Shown: piece after piece, positions 7,480 through 15,692 of the stretch
Layout: each line of letters opens with the position of its first letter
Position numbering within the stretch: the stretch's first letter is position 1
Assembly: GCA_034506315.1 (NCBI GenBank)
Contig: JAPDPT010000028.1
Span: forward strand, 1 to 41,194
Length of the DNA: 41,194 nucleotides
Source of the DNA: a candidate division KSB1 bacterium
GTDB taxonomy: Bacteria; Zhuqueibacterota; Zhuqueibacteria; Oleimicrobiales; Geothermoviventaceae
Direction: 5' to 3'
Made by a program: the position numbers and the translations under genes
Notes under the pieces: generated by a model
Database searches by the model: none
Seen by the model: only the letters and a program-made list of their open reading frames with translations
Told to the model about the DNA's origin: nothing

Positions 7480-8751
7480 CTACCTCGCTGCTTCGAGTGC
7501 TTTCTCCAATGCTTGGCGCACTTCCGTTTCGCTGGCGGAGACCACCACCTGAGCTTGTCCTGCCCTGGCGGCGTGGAGGGCCGCCTCCGGGTCCTTGAGG
7601 AGGCTTCCGGTCAAGACGGCGACGACGCGATCGGAGGCTCGGATCACCCCCTGCCGGCGCAACTTGCGGACGCCCGCCAGAGCCGCCGCTGAGGCCGGCT
7701 CGCAGCCGATGCCGCTGCGGTCGATTGTGCGCTTGGCCTCCAGAATCTCGTCGTCACTGACCTGTTCCACTACGCCGTTGGAGACAAGGATGGCGCGAAC
7801 CGCGCGCTCGAAACTGGCCGGCGAGCCGATGCGAATGGCTGTGGCCACAGTCTTCGCCTTGACGACAGGCCTCTCGGCGAATCCGGAGCGATAGCTCAAG
7901 TAAAACGGATTGGCTCCCTCGGCCTGAATGGCCGCCAGGCGGGGCAGACGGGAAAGGAGACCCCAGCGCACCATCTCTTCGAAGGCTTTCCCGTAGGCGC
8001 TGAGATTGCCCAGATTGCCAGCCGGGAGCACGACCCACTCCGGCACGTCCCATCCGAAGCTTTCTGCAATCTCGAAGGCGGCGGTTTTCTGGCCCTCGAT
8101 GCGGAACGGGTTCACCGAATTCAAGAGGGCAAGCTGCCGATCTGAGCAGATCTGCAGGGCCAGACGCAAGGCGTCGTCGAAATCGCCGTCGATTTCGATG
8201 ACGTGCGCTCCGAAAGCCAGTGTCTGGACTATCTTGCCGGCGGCAACCTTCCCGCGGGGTGCCAGCACGACCACAGGCAAGCCCGCCTGGGCCCCGTAGG
8301 CCGCCAGAGAGGCGGCCGTGTTCCCCGTCGAGGCGCAAAGGAGCGCCAGGAAACCCATCTGGCGTGCGAAGCTCACAGCGACCGTCATCCCCCGATCCTT
8401 GAAAGAACCCGTCGGGTTGAGCCCCTCGTGCTTCAGCCAGAGCTGGTCCACAGCGGCGAAGCTCGAGACCTTCGGATCTCGGTAAAGGGGTGTGTTGCCC
8501 TCGCGAAGGCTGACAACGGATTCGATCGCGTCCGGCAACACGAGCTCCCGGAATCGCCAGATCCCCGGGCTTTCGCTCCGAAGGGCTGTGCCCGCAGCCA
8601 GCCGCGCTTGAAAGCGACTTGCGAGCTCGGAGGGAGCGACAGCGGGCGGATCGTGCCAAACGTCGAGGAGAGCGCCGCAGGTACAGGTGGCGCGAAACGC
8701 CTCGAGGGGGAAAGCAGACAAACAATGCGGACATTGGAGCCTTGAGCCCAT
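7480..8751 (-). CDS. thrC: threonine synthase
   Basis: PLP-dependent enzyme converting O-phosphohomoserine to threonine. It has an N-terminal zinc-ribbon-like CxxC...CxC (residues 7-25), seen in many threonine synthases, then the PLP-lysine motif LNPTGSFKDRG with K118, and the glycine-rich phosphate loop near PAGNLGNLSAYGKAF. At 423 residues it is in the normal range. ATG 8751 has GAGGT about 9 bases upstream, within CCCGAGGTCGG, which may be sequestered by a leader segment (see the leader ORF). First structural gene of the minus-strand thrC-thrB operon; the gene upstream is divergent. Confidence 0.95.
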   Translation of the reverse strand: MGSRLQCPHCLSAFPLEAFRATCTCGALLDVWHDPPAVAPSELASRFQARLAAGTALRSESPGIWRFRELVLPDAIESVVSLREGNTPLYRDPKVSSFAAVDQLWLKHEGLNPTGSFKDRGMTVAVSFARQMGFLALLCASTGNTAASLAAYGAQAGLPVVVLAPRGKVAAGKIVQTLAFGAHVIEIDGDFDDALRLALQICSDRQLALLNSVNPFRIEGQKTAAFEIAESFGWDVPEWVVLPAGNLGNLSAYGKAFEEMVRWGLLSRLPRLAAIQAEGANPFYLSYRSGFAERPVVKAKTVATAIRIGSPASFERAVRAILVSNGVVEQVSDDEILEAKRTIDRSGIGCEPASAAALAGVRKLRRQGVIRASDRVVAVLTGSLLKDPEAALHAARAGQAQVVVSASETEVRQALEKALEAAR

Positions 8752-8791
8752 GGCCGACCTCGGGAAGCTAAACGGGATTTTGGATGAGAGA

Positions 8792-8959
8792 TTAGCTTGC
8801 GAGGACGACCCGGCTCAAGGTGGACTTGCGTCCTGTCCGGGTCGTCTTCGTGGTAGGAGTTCCGGTGAAGGACTTGGTGGAAGTGGACGCGGTGCACCCT
8901 CCGGAGAGCCATCCAGCCTCACGATCGAAGATTGGGCTCTTGTAACTCCTTGGGTGCAC
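8792..8959 (-). CDS. candidate Thr-rich leader peptide of the thrC-thrB operon
   Basis: An open frame on the minus strand from GTG 8959 to TAA 8792-8794, upstream of thrC. It would encode 55 residues, with 11 threonines in the 25-residue stretch 23-47 (pattern TASTSTKSFTGTPTTK, then TTRTGRKST). GTG is preceded by AGGAG at 10 bases spacing. A Thr-codon run upstream of threonine biosynthesis genes is the hallmark of ribosome-stalling attenuation as in the E. coli thr leader, though this peptide is longer and less pure. The Thr codons overlap the arms of strong hairpins. Function is inferred from position and composition only; another frame here is His-rich, so chance composition cannot be excluded. 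Confidence 0.5.
   Translation of the reverse strand: MHPRSYKSPIFDREAGWLSGGCTASTSTKSFTGTPTTKTTRTGRKSTLSRVVLAS
8802..8846 (-). promoter_or_regulatory. candidate attenuator hairpins in the thrC leader
   Basis: On the minus strand GACGACCCGG (8846-8837) is perfectly complementary to CCGGGTCGTC (8813-8804), with a 23-base loop. Within it AGGACG (8834-8829) can instead pair with CGTCCT (8807-8802), which excludes the first stem. The upstream arm CGACCCGG can also pair, with one bulged A, with CCGAGGTCG (8763-8755), the SD region of thrC. No U tract follows, so translational rather than transcriptional control seems likelier. Pairings found by eye; no energies computed. Confidence 0.45.
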
Positions 8960-9000
8960 GGCTCTCTCGCTCCTGGGGTTGCTCGTGAAAGGACGGCGTA

Positions 9001-9029
9001 ACGGTAGTAATTTTGTTCGGCACAGTCAA
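9001..9029 (-). promoter_or_regulatory. possible promoter of the thr leader-thrC-thrB operon
   Basis: On the minus strand TTGACT (9029-9024), a 17-base spacer and TACCGT (9006-9001). The -35 is good; the -10 matches only T, A and the final T. It lies about 40 bases upstream of the candidate leader start. Confidence 0.4.
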
Positions 9030-9166
9030 GCGATTTCTTTAGGGGTCCTGGCACCTACAAAATGTTTGCGAATGCCCGGCCCCTTTCCCACATTTCGAAC
9101 GCCCGGGGTACTGGATGGCCGGGCGGACGAACAGAGGCGCAAAGGACCGCAACCGAGAGGGGCCAA

Positions 9167-9877
9167 ATGTTTCCGCTTCGCGACAACATCCCATCTCGAA
9201 CGTGGCCTGTCGTGAACGTTTCCTTGATCGTGTGCAATCTCCTGATATTTCTCTACGAGGTTAGCCTGGGCCGGCATCTCCAGGACTTTTTGATGACCTA
9301 CGGTGTCGTTCCCGCCAAGGTCCTCTACTTGCTGCGTAAGGAGCCGTGGAACGTAGTGGAAATCGTGGGCCCATTCTTCACCTCGATGTTCCTCCACGGG
9401 GGCTGGATGCACGTGATCGGCAACATGTGGTTCCTGTGGATCTTCGGCGACAATGTGGAGGATCGACTGGGTCACTTTCGGTACCTCGTGTTCTACCTTC
9501 TCTGCGGCCTGGTGGCGGGACTGGTCCATTACATGCTCAACCCGACTTCGGGCGTTCCAACCGTTGGGGCCAGCGGGGCGATCGCGGGGGTCATGGGTGC
9601 CTACTACCTCCTCTATCCGAGAGCTCGTGTCCTGACCTTGGTGCCGCTGTTCTTTTTCGTTGAGATCATCGAGATTCCGGCCTTCTTCTTCCTGGGCCTC
9701 TGGTTTGTGATTCAGCTGGTGCAAGGCGCTTTCTCCTTGGCGACGGTAGACACTTTGACCGGCGGCGTAGCCTGGTGGGCGCACGTTGGAGGCTTTGCAG
9801 CCGGGGCTGTGCTGGTTAACGTTTTCAAGCGGCGTACGTATCGCCGCTTCTACCGGGACGAGTACTGGCCGTGGTAG
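9167..9877 (+). CDS. rhomboid-family intramembrane serine protease
   Basis: Polytopic intramembrane protease of the rhomboid family. Catalytic serine in VGASGAIAGVMGAYY (TM4) and catalytic histidine in WAHVGGFAAGAVLVN (TM6) are both present, with HGGWMHVIGNMWFLWIFGDNVED in TM2 supplying the conserved H and N of the oxyanion region. At 236 residues with six or seven hydrophobic segments it is a normal compact bacterial rhomboid. ATG 9167 is preceded by GAGAGGGG; the open frame extends 35 codons upstream, but those residues are polar and lack an SD. It leads a rightward run with the SDH-type protease and Lon. Substrates unknown. Confidence 0.92.
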   Translation: MFPLRDNIPSRTWPVVNVSLIVCNLLIFLYEVSLGRHLQDFLMTYGVVPAKVLYLLRKEPWNVVEIVGPFFTSMFLHGGWMHVIGNMWFLWIFGDNVEDRLGHFRYLVFYLLCGLVAGLVHYMLNPTSGVPTVGASGAIAGVMGAYYLLYPRARVLTLVPLFFFVEIIEIPAFFFLGLWFVIQLVQGAFSLATVDTLTGGVAWWAHVGGFAAGAVLVNVFKRRTYRRFYRDEYWPW

Positions 9878-9922
9878 CTTGGAGAGGCGTGGCTTCTACT
9901 ACCTGGCGTAGGAGAGGGAGAG

Positions 9923-10768
9923 ATGAGCCCGACGGACATCCTGTGGATCTTCTTCGTGCTGGCGGCGTTGCAGCCCGTGGTGCGGAGGCGGATGCTCGAA
10001 GCGAGCAGGATGCGTCTGCTGCAACGGATCGAGCAGAAGAGGAAGAGCCGTGTAATAGCGCTGATCCACCGACAGGAAACCATGAGCCTCCTCGGGTTCC
10101 CCATCATGCGGTACATTGACATCGACGACAGTGAGGAGATCCTCCGGGCGATCCGCCTCACCGATCCGCACGTGCCGATCGACCTGATCCTGCACACGCC
10201 GGGAGGATTGGTGCTGGCCACGAAGCAAATTGCCCGCGCTCTGAAGCGCCACCCGGCCAAGGTAACGGTATTCATCCCCCACTACGCGATGTCCGGTGGC
10301 ACGTTGATCGCCCTGGCGGCAGACGAAATCGTGATGGACGAGAATGCCGTCCTGGGCCCTCTGGACCCGCAACTCGGTCAGTACCCGGCGGCCTCGATCC
10401 TGCGCGCCGTCGAGGCTAAAGGCAGGGCCAACTCCGATGACCAGACGCTCATTATGGCGGACCTGGCGGAAAAGGCTATCCAGCAGGTGCGGGAGACCAT
10501 TCTGGAAGTAGCCTCCGAGGCCATCCCCAGGGACAAGTTGGAGAAGCTGGCCGACGAGTTGAGCTGCGGCCGCTGGACGCACGATTATCCCATCACTGTG
10601 GACCACGCGCGCGCCCTCGGCCTTCCGGTGTCCACAGATCTGCCCGAAGAAGTGTATCACTTTATGAACCTCTTCCGAATGCCCGTCGAAAGAAGCAGGC
10701 CGTCAGTCCAGTACATCCCGGTCCCCTATTACGCACCGCCGCCCGGACGTCCGGAGGGCCGTCGGTAG
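9923..10768 (+). CDS. SDH-type (serine dehydrogenase proteinase family) membrane-anchored ClpP-fold protease
   Basis: Member of the SDH proteinase family, which has the ClpP/crotonase fold. A single N-terminal hydrophobic segment (ILWIFFVLAAL) anchors it to the membrane. Family landmarks are PIDLILHTPGGLVLATKQIARAL, HYAMSGGTLIALAADEIVMDENAVLGPLDPQLGQYP with the likely nucleophilic serine in MSGGT, and a C-terminal WTHDYPITVDHARALGLPV. The length of 281 residues is typical. The start has GGAGAGGGAGAG just upstream. It sits 45 bases after the rhomboid gene and before lon, suggesting co-expression. The biological substrate of this family is poorly known; the C-terminal tail is proline-rich (YIPVPYYAPPPGRP). 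Confidence 0.88.
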   Translation: MSPTDILWIFFVLAALQPVVRRRMLEASRMRLLQRIEQKRKSRVIALIHRQETMSLLGFPIMRYIDIDDSEEILRAIRLTDPHVPIDLILHTPGGLVLATKQIARALKRHPAKVTVFIPHYAMSGGTLIALAADEIVMDENAVLGPLDPQLGQYPAASILRAVEAKGRANSDDQTLIMADLAEKAIQQVRETILEVASEAIPRDKLEKLADELSCGRWTHDYPITVDHARALGLPVSTDLPEEVYHFMNLFRMPVERSRPSVQYIPVPYYAPPPGRPEGRR

Positions 10769-10863
10769 TGCAGGCTTGGGGCCGAGCAGATGACCGGAGG
10801 CATGTCCGGGACCGGGCTTTCCCTCGGGCCGAAGGGAGAAGGCTGAGGGTCTTGGTCTGAGGA

Positions 10864-10884
10864 ACTTCGGTCGGCGTCCGAAGT
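10864..10884 (+). other. inverted repeat upstream of lon
   Basis: ACTTCGG (10864-10870) and CCGAAGT (10878-10884) form a perfect 7-bp inverted repeat with a 7-base centre, followed by GGTTTC. It lies in the 199-base gap between the SDH-type protease gene and lon. It could be a weak terminator or an operator; it does not match the CIRCE heat-shock element. Confidence 0.4.
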
Positions 10885-10967
10885 GGTTTCGATGGGGATC
10901 AGATTGTGCGCCGGGCCGCGGAGGAAGGCGAAATCCCTTTGCGAAGCCGACGACCAGGGGACAGGCG

Positions 10968-13394
10968 ATGCTGATCACACCAAGTAGCTCTGCGCAGGAA
11001 ACGCAAAAGCCCGAGATTCCCCGACGCCTTCGCGTTCTCCCCTTGGGCGACGCCGTCCTGTTTCCAGGCATGATCCTGCCCTTGTCCATCTCCGACCCGT
11101 CTCGCCTGAAGCTGGTGGAAGATGCGGTCGCGTCCGACCGGTTTGTAGGGGCCTTTGCCACGCGCACCGGCGCTGTCGACCCGGGCAGCCAGGACTTCTA
11201 CGATGTGGGAACCGCAGCGCTGGTGTCGCGAATGCTGCGCCTGCCCGATGGCTCTCTTCAGATTGTTCTCCATGGCCTGGCCAGGGTGCGCCTCAAAGAG
11301 ATCGTGCAAAGCGTGCCCTACTTTGTGGCCGATACGGAGCCGGTGGCCGAGGCGCTGGAGCGAGATGTACAGTTTGAGGCCGCGCTTCGTAGTGCGCTCG
11401 GGACATTTCAGAGAGTCGTGGAACTGGCCCCCAACCTTCCGAACGAGCTGGTCACCCTGGCCCATAACCTCCCGGACCCAAGCCACCAGATTGACTTCAT
11501 GGGCAGCCACCTGAATCTGAGTCGGGAGGAACGCCAGAAGATCCTGGAACTGGCGGATTTGACCGAACGCCTGAGGCTCGTGAACGAATATCTCAATCGC
11601 GAGTTGGAGATCCTGGAGATCGGGCGCAGGATTCAGGAGGACATTCGTCAGCGGATCGAGAAGACGCAGCGAGAGGCTTACCTCCGGGAACAGCTGAGGG
11701 CCATCCAGAAAGAGCTGGGCATCGAGGACGAGCGCACCGCCGAGCTGCGGGAGTTTCGCAAGCGAGTGGAGGAGGCTGGCCTTCCCGAGGAAGCTCGCAA
11801 GGAGGCCGAGCGCGAGCTGGAACGAATGCAGGCGATGGCTCCGCAATCGCCCGAGTACGTCGTCTCGCGCACCTACCTGGAGTGGTTGGTGAGCCTACCC
11901 TGGAACAAGGAGACGGAAGACCGGCTGGACCTTCCGATGGCCCAGCAGATCCTCGACGCCGAGCACTTCGATCTCGAAAAGGCCAAGGAGAGGATTTTGG
12001 ACACGCTGGCGGTGCGGCGCCTGAAGCCGGACATGCGAGGGCCGATCCTGTGCTTCGTGGGACCGCCAGGCACCGGCAAGACCTCCCTCGGGAGGTCCAT
12101 CGCGCGCGCTCTCGGGCGGAATTTCGTGCGAATCTCCCTGGGCGGCGTCTCAGATGAAGCAGAGATCCGCGGCCATCGCCGAACCTACGTAGGCGCGCTG
12201 CCGGGGAGAATCATTCAGGGCATCCGACGCGCCGGCTCCAAGAACCCCGTCTTCATGCTGGACGAGATCGACAAGCTCGGTTCGGACTTCCGCGGAGATC
12301 CCGCCGCAGCCCTCCTGGAAGTCCTCGATCCCGAGCAGAATAGCCATTTCGTGGATCACTATCTGGATGTCCCCTTCGACCTCTCCAAGGTGTTTTTCAT
12401 CACCACCGCCAACGTGGCGCACGCGATCCCTGCCCCGCTTCTTGACCGCATGGAGGTTCTGGAGCTACAGGGCTACACAGAGAACGAGAAGATGGAGATC
12501 GCGCGTCGCTACCTGCTTCCCCGGCAGCGCGAGGAGCACGGACTGAGCCCATCGCAGCTGGAGATCGACGACGAGGCCCTCCGGACCATGATCCGCCATT
12601 ACACGCGCGAGGCAGGGGTGCGGAATCTGGAGCGGCAGATCGCTACCGTGTGCCGGAAGGCCGCGCGCCGGATCGCACTTGGGGAGGCCGAGTCCGTACG
12701 CGTCGGGGCAGGGGAGCTCGGCCAGCTCCTCGGCCCTCCCAGGTTCCGGTCGGCCTTGGCCGAGCAGAGAAATGAGGCGGGGGTGGCCACAGGACTCGCC
12801 TGGACCCCTACCGGCGGGGATGTGATGACCATCGAGGTCGCCACGGTCCCCGGAAGCGGCCATCTGAAGCTGACGGGGCGATTGGGGGAAGTTATGAAGG
12901 AATCGGCTGAAGCGGCCATGACCTATGTCCGCTCCCGTGCCGCCCAGTTTGGGCTGGAACCCGATTACCATCGCAAGCTGGACGTTCATATCCATGTACC
13001 CGAGGGAGCGATCCCGAAGGACGGTCCATCGGCCGGAATTACGATCGCTACGGCCCTGGTGAGTGCACTGACGGGCATCCCTGTGCGCAACGATGTGGCG
13101 ATGACGGGCGAGATTACCCTGCGAGGCCGCGTGCTGGCGATCGGTGGTGTGCGCGACAAAGTGCTGGCTGCCCACCGCGCAGGCATCCGCACCGTGCTTC
13201 TGCCCGCCGCCAATCAGCACGACCTTGTGGAGATCCCCGAGGCCGTGCGCTCGGAGCTGGAGATCGTGCTTGTGGATCACATGGACCAGGTGCTGGAAAG
13301 GGCCCTCGCGGAAAAGCCGGCCCGCACCCCCTCAGGACCTGAAGGGACGCCCGAAAATAGAGACTGTGCCCAAAACAGGGACTGCCGAGGCTGA
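10968..13394 (+). CDS. lon: ATP-dependent protease Lon
   Basis: Cytoplasmic AAA+ serine protease. Domains in order: N-terminal LAN substrate-binding domain (about 20-210, [21 protein letters not shown]), a coiled helical segment (about 215-290), the AAA+ module with Walker [10 protein letters not shown] (about 364-372) and Walker [12 protein letters not shown], then the protease domain with catalytic S about 687 in PKDGPSAG and K about 730 in [14 protein letters not shown]. Length of 808 residues is normal for LonA. ATG 10968 has AGGGGAC upstream. The C-terminal tail is unusual, ending with a short duplicated NRDC motif ([13 protein letters not shown]). Lon often responds to heat shock, but no CIRCE element is seen. 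A tiny membrane-protein ORF follows 6 bases after the stop. Confidence 0.97.
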   Translation: MLITPSSSAQETQKPEIPRRLRVLPLGDAVLFPGMILPLSISDPSRLKLVEDAVASDRFVGAFATRTGAVDPGSQDFYDVGTAALVSRMLRLPDGSLQIVLHGLARVRLKEIVQSVPYFVADTEPVAEALERDVQFEAALRSALGTFQRVVELAPNLPNELVTLAHNLPDPSHQIDFMGSHLNLSREERQKILELADLTERLRLVNEYLNRELEILEIGRRIQEDIRQRIEKTQREAYLREQLRAIQKELGIEDERTAELREFRKRVEEAGLPEEARKEAERELERMQAMAPQSPEYVVSRTYLEWLVSLPWNKETEDRLDLPMAQQILDAEHFDLEKAKERILDTLAVRRLKPDMRGPILCFVGPPGTGKTSLGRSIARALGRNFVRISLGGVSDEAEIRGHRRTYVGALPGRIIQGIRRAGSKNPVFMLDEIDKLGSDFRGDPAAALLEVLDPEQNSHFVDHYLDVPFDLSKVFFITTANVAHAIPAPLLDRMEVLELQGYTENEKMEIARRYLLPRQREEHGLSPSQLEIDDEALRTMIRHYTREAGVRNLERQIATVCRKAARRIALGEAESVRVGAGELGQLLGPPRFRSALAEQRNEAGVATGLAWTPTGGDVMTIEVATVPGSGHLKLTGRLGEVMKESAEAAMTYVRSRAAQFGLEPDYHRKLDVHIHVPEGAIPKDGPSAGITIATALVSALTGIPVRNDVAMTGEITLRGRVLAIGGVRDKVLAAHRAGIRTVLLPAANQHDLVEIPEAVRSELEIVLVDHMDQVLERALAEKPARTPSGPEGTPENRDCAQNRDCRG

Positions 13395-13400
13395 ATCGAG

Positions 13401-13571
13401 ATGGAGCTCGAAGGCTGGAAAAGGCTTTTCGTCTGGCTCGTCTTCGTCCCGGGATTGGCTCTGACCCTTGTGTACCTTGGCTTCGTCGCCTGGCCCGCCA
13501 TCGCTTTTCTCGCGTTGTGCCTGGCCTTTACCCTCCTCGGCAACCGGAGGCGCCCGCGCCGGGAGCTTTGA
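13401..13571 (+). CDS. small two-helix membrane protein following lon
   Basis: A 56-residue ORF beginning at ATG 13401, 6 bases after the lon stop, with GAGG about 10 bases upstream inside the lon end. It has a short charged N-terminus (MELEGWKRL), two hydrophobic stretches (FVWLVFVPGLALTLVYLGF and WPAIAFLALCLAFTLLG) separated by a short turn, and a strongly basic C-terminus (NRRRPRRE), which predicts both ends in the cytoplasm. I do not recognise a family. Tight coupling to lon suggests co-expression and possibly a membrane link for proteolysis, but that is inference. The ORF is short, yet its clean hydrophobic/positive-inside pattern argues against chance. Confidence 0.6.
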   Translation: MELEGWKRLFVWLVFVPGLALTLVYLGFVAWPAIAFLALCLAFTLLGNRRRPRREL

Positions 13572-13597
13572 GGGGTTGTGCAGGGTCGTTCCTGGGA

Positions 13598-14812
13598 CTA
13601 CAGCGGGGGTGCGATGCGGATCCTCCCGTTTCCCACCTGGCGGATCCGCAGGGAATCGACACCGCTGCACTCGATCAGTTCGATGCGGGCGGAGCCCATT
13701 GCGGTGAGGGTCAGCCCGCCCACTCCACATCGGCGGAAGATCACGCGAGCGTGATCCATTGCCAGCACCGAGCCTCCGGAATTGTCAGGCCAGCGCATGG
13801 GTTGAACCTCCTCCAGCAACAGGGTGGAGGCATCGCGCGCCTGGACGAGGTCGTAGTAGCATTGTCCGCCGATCAGGCTCAGGACTGCGCTTCCGTCCGT
13901 CTGTGCCTCGTTCACCACGCAGTCGCGAACGACCACCGTATCGGAACCGACCACATAGATGTTGAGGGTCGCGATTTGGGATTGGACAACTTCAACCGAG
14001 GCACCAAAGGCCGAGAAGCCGAACGATCGGGGCACCTCGGACGTCAAGGAGCTCAGGTAGGTGACGCGGGGCTCGTGGCCTGTGGAATGAAGCGAAATCC
14101 CAATGCCCTCACTGTCGACAATCTGCAGGGTACACCCTTCCGGAATGTCGACGTGGTAGCCCGTGATGGCGCAGGAGTCAGCACGGAAGCGCCAACCGCT
14201 GGGTCCAACCACGTCCAAGCACACCGAATCGCCGAGCCTGAGACCGGCGAGATGGAACGGACCGGAACCCGGGAAGAAGACCGGATAGACGTAGGCCTTT
14301 CGCACGTAGGCTTGCGAGCGGTCGTGCATCTGGAGCTCGGCGACCTCACCCCCTTCGGCTGCAAAGATGGAGCTCCCGTAGAGCCGGATTCCGGCGTGGT
14401 TAAGCCACTCCGCCTCTCGGGAGACCACCTTCGGCGAGCCGCTGGGCAGCGATCGGCATTCGACGTAAAACTGGTACGGCTGCGACTCGATCCGGGACTT
14501 GGAGACCCTCACCTCGCTCCGGCCGAGAATACGGATGCTGTGCGCCTCGTCGTACGGCAGCTCCAGTGTCAAGTGGCTGTTCTCCACCTCCAGGGCTGCA
14601 TTGCGAACCACAATGTCGCCGCGGATTGTCTTTTTGGTCGCGGCGATCCGCGCCCGCTGCTTCTCGATTCTGAGGCCGCCCCGCATCGAGACGCAGCGCA
14701 TTCCCTGTAACGCAGACGCCGCAAGCAGGACGCTGAGCAGGAGGAGAGGGAATCCTATGCCCCCGCTCCCTCCAGCCGAGCAACGCGTGGTACATCCGTC
14801 CCTCTTTGCCAT
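13598..14812 (-). CDS. secreted protein of unknown function, possible beta-helix
   Basis: I do not recognise a family. The 404-residue protein starts at ATG 14812 with GAGGT 9 bases upstream; an N-terminal hydrophobic segment (FPLLLLSVLLAASAL, about 21-36) marks a signal peptide. The remainder is rich in alternating beta-type segments about 20-25 residues apart, for example TIRGDIVVRNAALEVENSHL, HSIRILGRSEVRVSKSRIES, ASVEVVQSQIATLNIYVVG, ARVIFRRCGVGGLTLTAMG and ARIELIECSGVDSLRIRQVG, which suggests a right-handed parallel beta-helix. Several cysteines are scattered. It is a single gene between lon (convergent) and purN (divergent), so context gives no function. Roles in cell-surface binding or polysaccharide processing are possible but unsupported. 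Confidence 0.75.
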   Translation of the reverse strand: MAKRDGCTTRCSAGGSGGIGFPLLLLSVLLAASALQGMRCVSMRGGLRIEKQRARIAATKKTIRGDIVVRNAALEVENSHLTLELPYDEAHSIRILGRSEVRVSKSRIESQPYQFYVECRSLPSGSPKVVSREAEWLNHAGIRLYGSSIFAAEGGEVAELQMHDRSQAYVRKAYVYPVFFPGSGPFHLAGLRLGDSVCLDVVGPSGWRFRADSCAITGYHVDIPEGCTLQIVDSEGIGISLHSTGHEPRVTYLSSLTSEVPRSFGFSAFGASVEVVQSQIATLNIYVVGSDTVVVRDCVVNEAQTDGSAVLSLIGGQCYYDLVQARDASTLLLEEVQPMRWPDNSGGSVLAMDHARVIFRRCGVGGLTLTAMGSARIELIECSGVDSLRIRQVGNGRIRIAPPL

Positions 14813-14968
14813 CTGTACTTGACCTCGACGCCGAGTCGCCTCCGCATAGCTGCGGTCACCTGGGAGCTGCCACTCAAGGCAAGGTAACGAACCTTGGGTA
14901 TCGGTGCAAGGACAAGGGGGATGTGCGGGTTGACCAATAAGGTTCCGTTCCCGCATCCGTTAAGCTCC

Positions 14969-14997
14969 TTGACTTGTAGCTTAAAAATCGCTATTTT
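14969..14997 (+). promoter_or_regulatory. sigma70-type promoter of the purN-vanX-purH run
   Basis: TTGACT (14969-14974), exactly 17 bases, then TATTTT (14992-14997), in an AT-rich pocket unlike the surrounding DNA. It would start transcription near 15004, about 53 bases before the purN start. No purine riboswitch-like structure is evident in so short a leader. Confidence 0.7.
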
Positions 14998-15056
14998 TGG
15001 AGCGCTTAGAGGGAGGGTTCACCGGATTTTGAGAGCCTGCATGAAAGGGAGCCGAA

Positions 15057-15692
15057 TTGGCAGCACTGAAGCTGGCCGTGTTCGCGTCCGGGAGGGGGTC
15101 GAACTTCGAGGCCATCCTACGCGCCATCGACGAGGGGCGGCTCGACGCCGAAGTGCGCGTCCTGATCAGCAACAAGTCGGACGCGGGGGCCTTAGAGATC
15201 GCCCGGCGCCGCGGGATCCCTGCTTTTCACCTTTCCGCTCAGCAGTTTCCCACACCGGAAGCATTTGACCAGAGTTTGCTGGAAATCCTCGCCCGGCACG
15301 AGGTGAACTTTATCGCCCTTGCCGGCTATTTGAAGAAGCTCAGTCCGACTATCGTGCAGGCATACCGGAACCGGATCCTGAACATCCATCCGGCTCTGCT
15401 TCCTGCGTTCGGGGGGAAGGGAATGTACGGTCATCACGTTCACCAGGCCGTACTCGATTACGGCTGCAAGGTTACCGGCGTTACAGTGCACATCGTGACG
15501 GAGGAATACGACGCGGGGCCGCCCGTCATTCAGCGCTGTGTACCGGTGCTGGACGACGACACGGTGGAGACGCTGGCGGCGCGCGTCCTGGAGGTAGAGC
15601 ATCAAGTGTACGCAGAGGCTCTCCAGTACTTCGCGGAGGGGCGGGTTCAGGTGGAGGGTAGGCGCGTGCGGATCCTGCCGAGGCCGGCCTAA
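15057..15692 (+). CDS. purN: phosphoribosylglycinamide formyltransferase (GART)
   Basis: Third step of de novo purine synthesis: transfers a formyl group from 10-formyl-THF to GAR. The N-terminal LAVFASGRGSNFEAIL is the phosphate-binding loop, and ILNIHPALLPAFGGKGMYG followed by GVTVHIVTEEYDAGPPVIQR contains the catalytic N, H and D of the family. Length of 211 residues is normal. Start is a TTG at 15057 behind AAGGGAG; no ATG is available in a sensible position. The stop overlaps the next ATG (TAATG), so purN is coupled to the VanX-like gene, with purH next. Confidence 0.94.
   Translation: MAALKLAVFASGRGSNFEAILRAIDEGRLDAEVRVLISNKSDAGALEIARRRGIPAFHLSAQQFPTPEAFDQSLLEILARHEVNFIALAGYLKKLSPTIVQAYRNRILNIHPALLPAFGGKGMYGHHVHQAVLDYGCKVTGVTVHIVTEEYDAGPPVIQRCVPVLDDDTVETLAARVLEVEHQVYAEALQYFAEGRVQVEGRRVRILPRPA

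Noticed and set aside
13517..14710. 397-residue open frame on the plus strand
   Set aside because: Lies opposite the secreted protein, which has an SD, a signal peptide and structured beta segments; the plus-strand frame has none of these.
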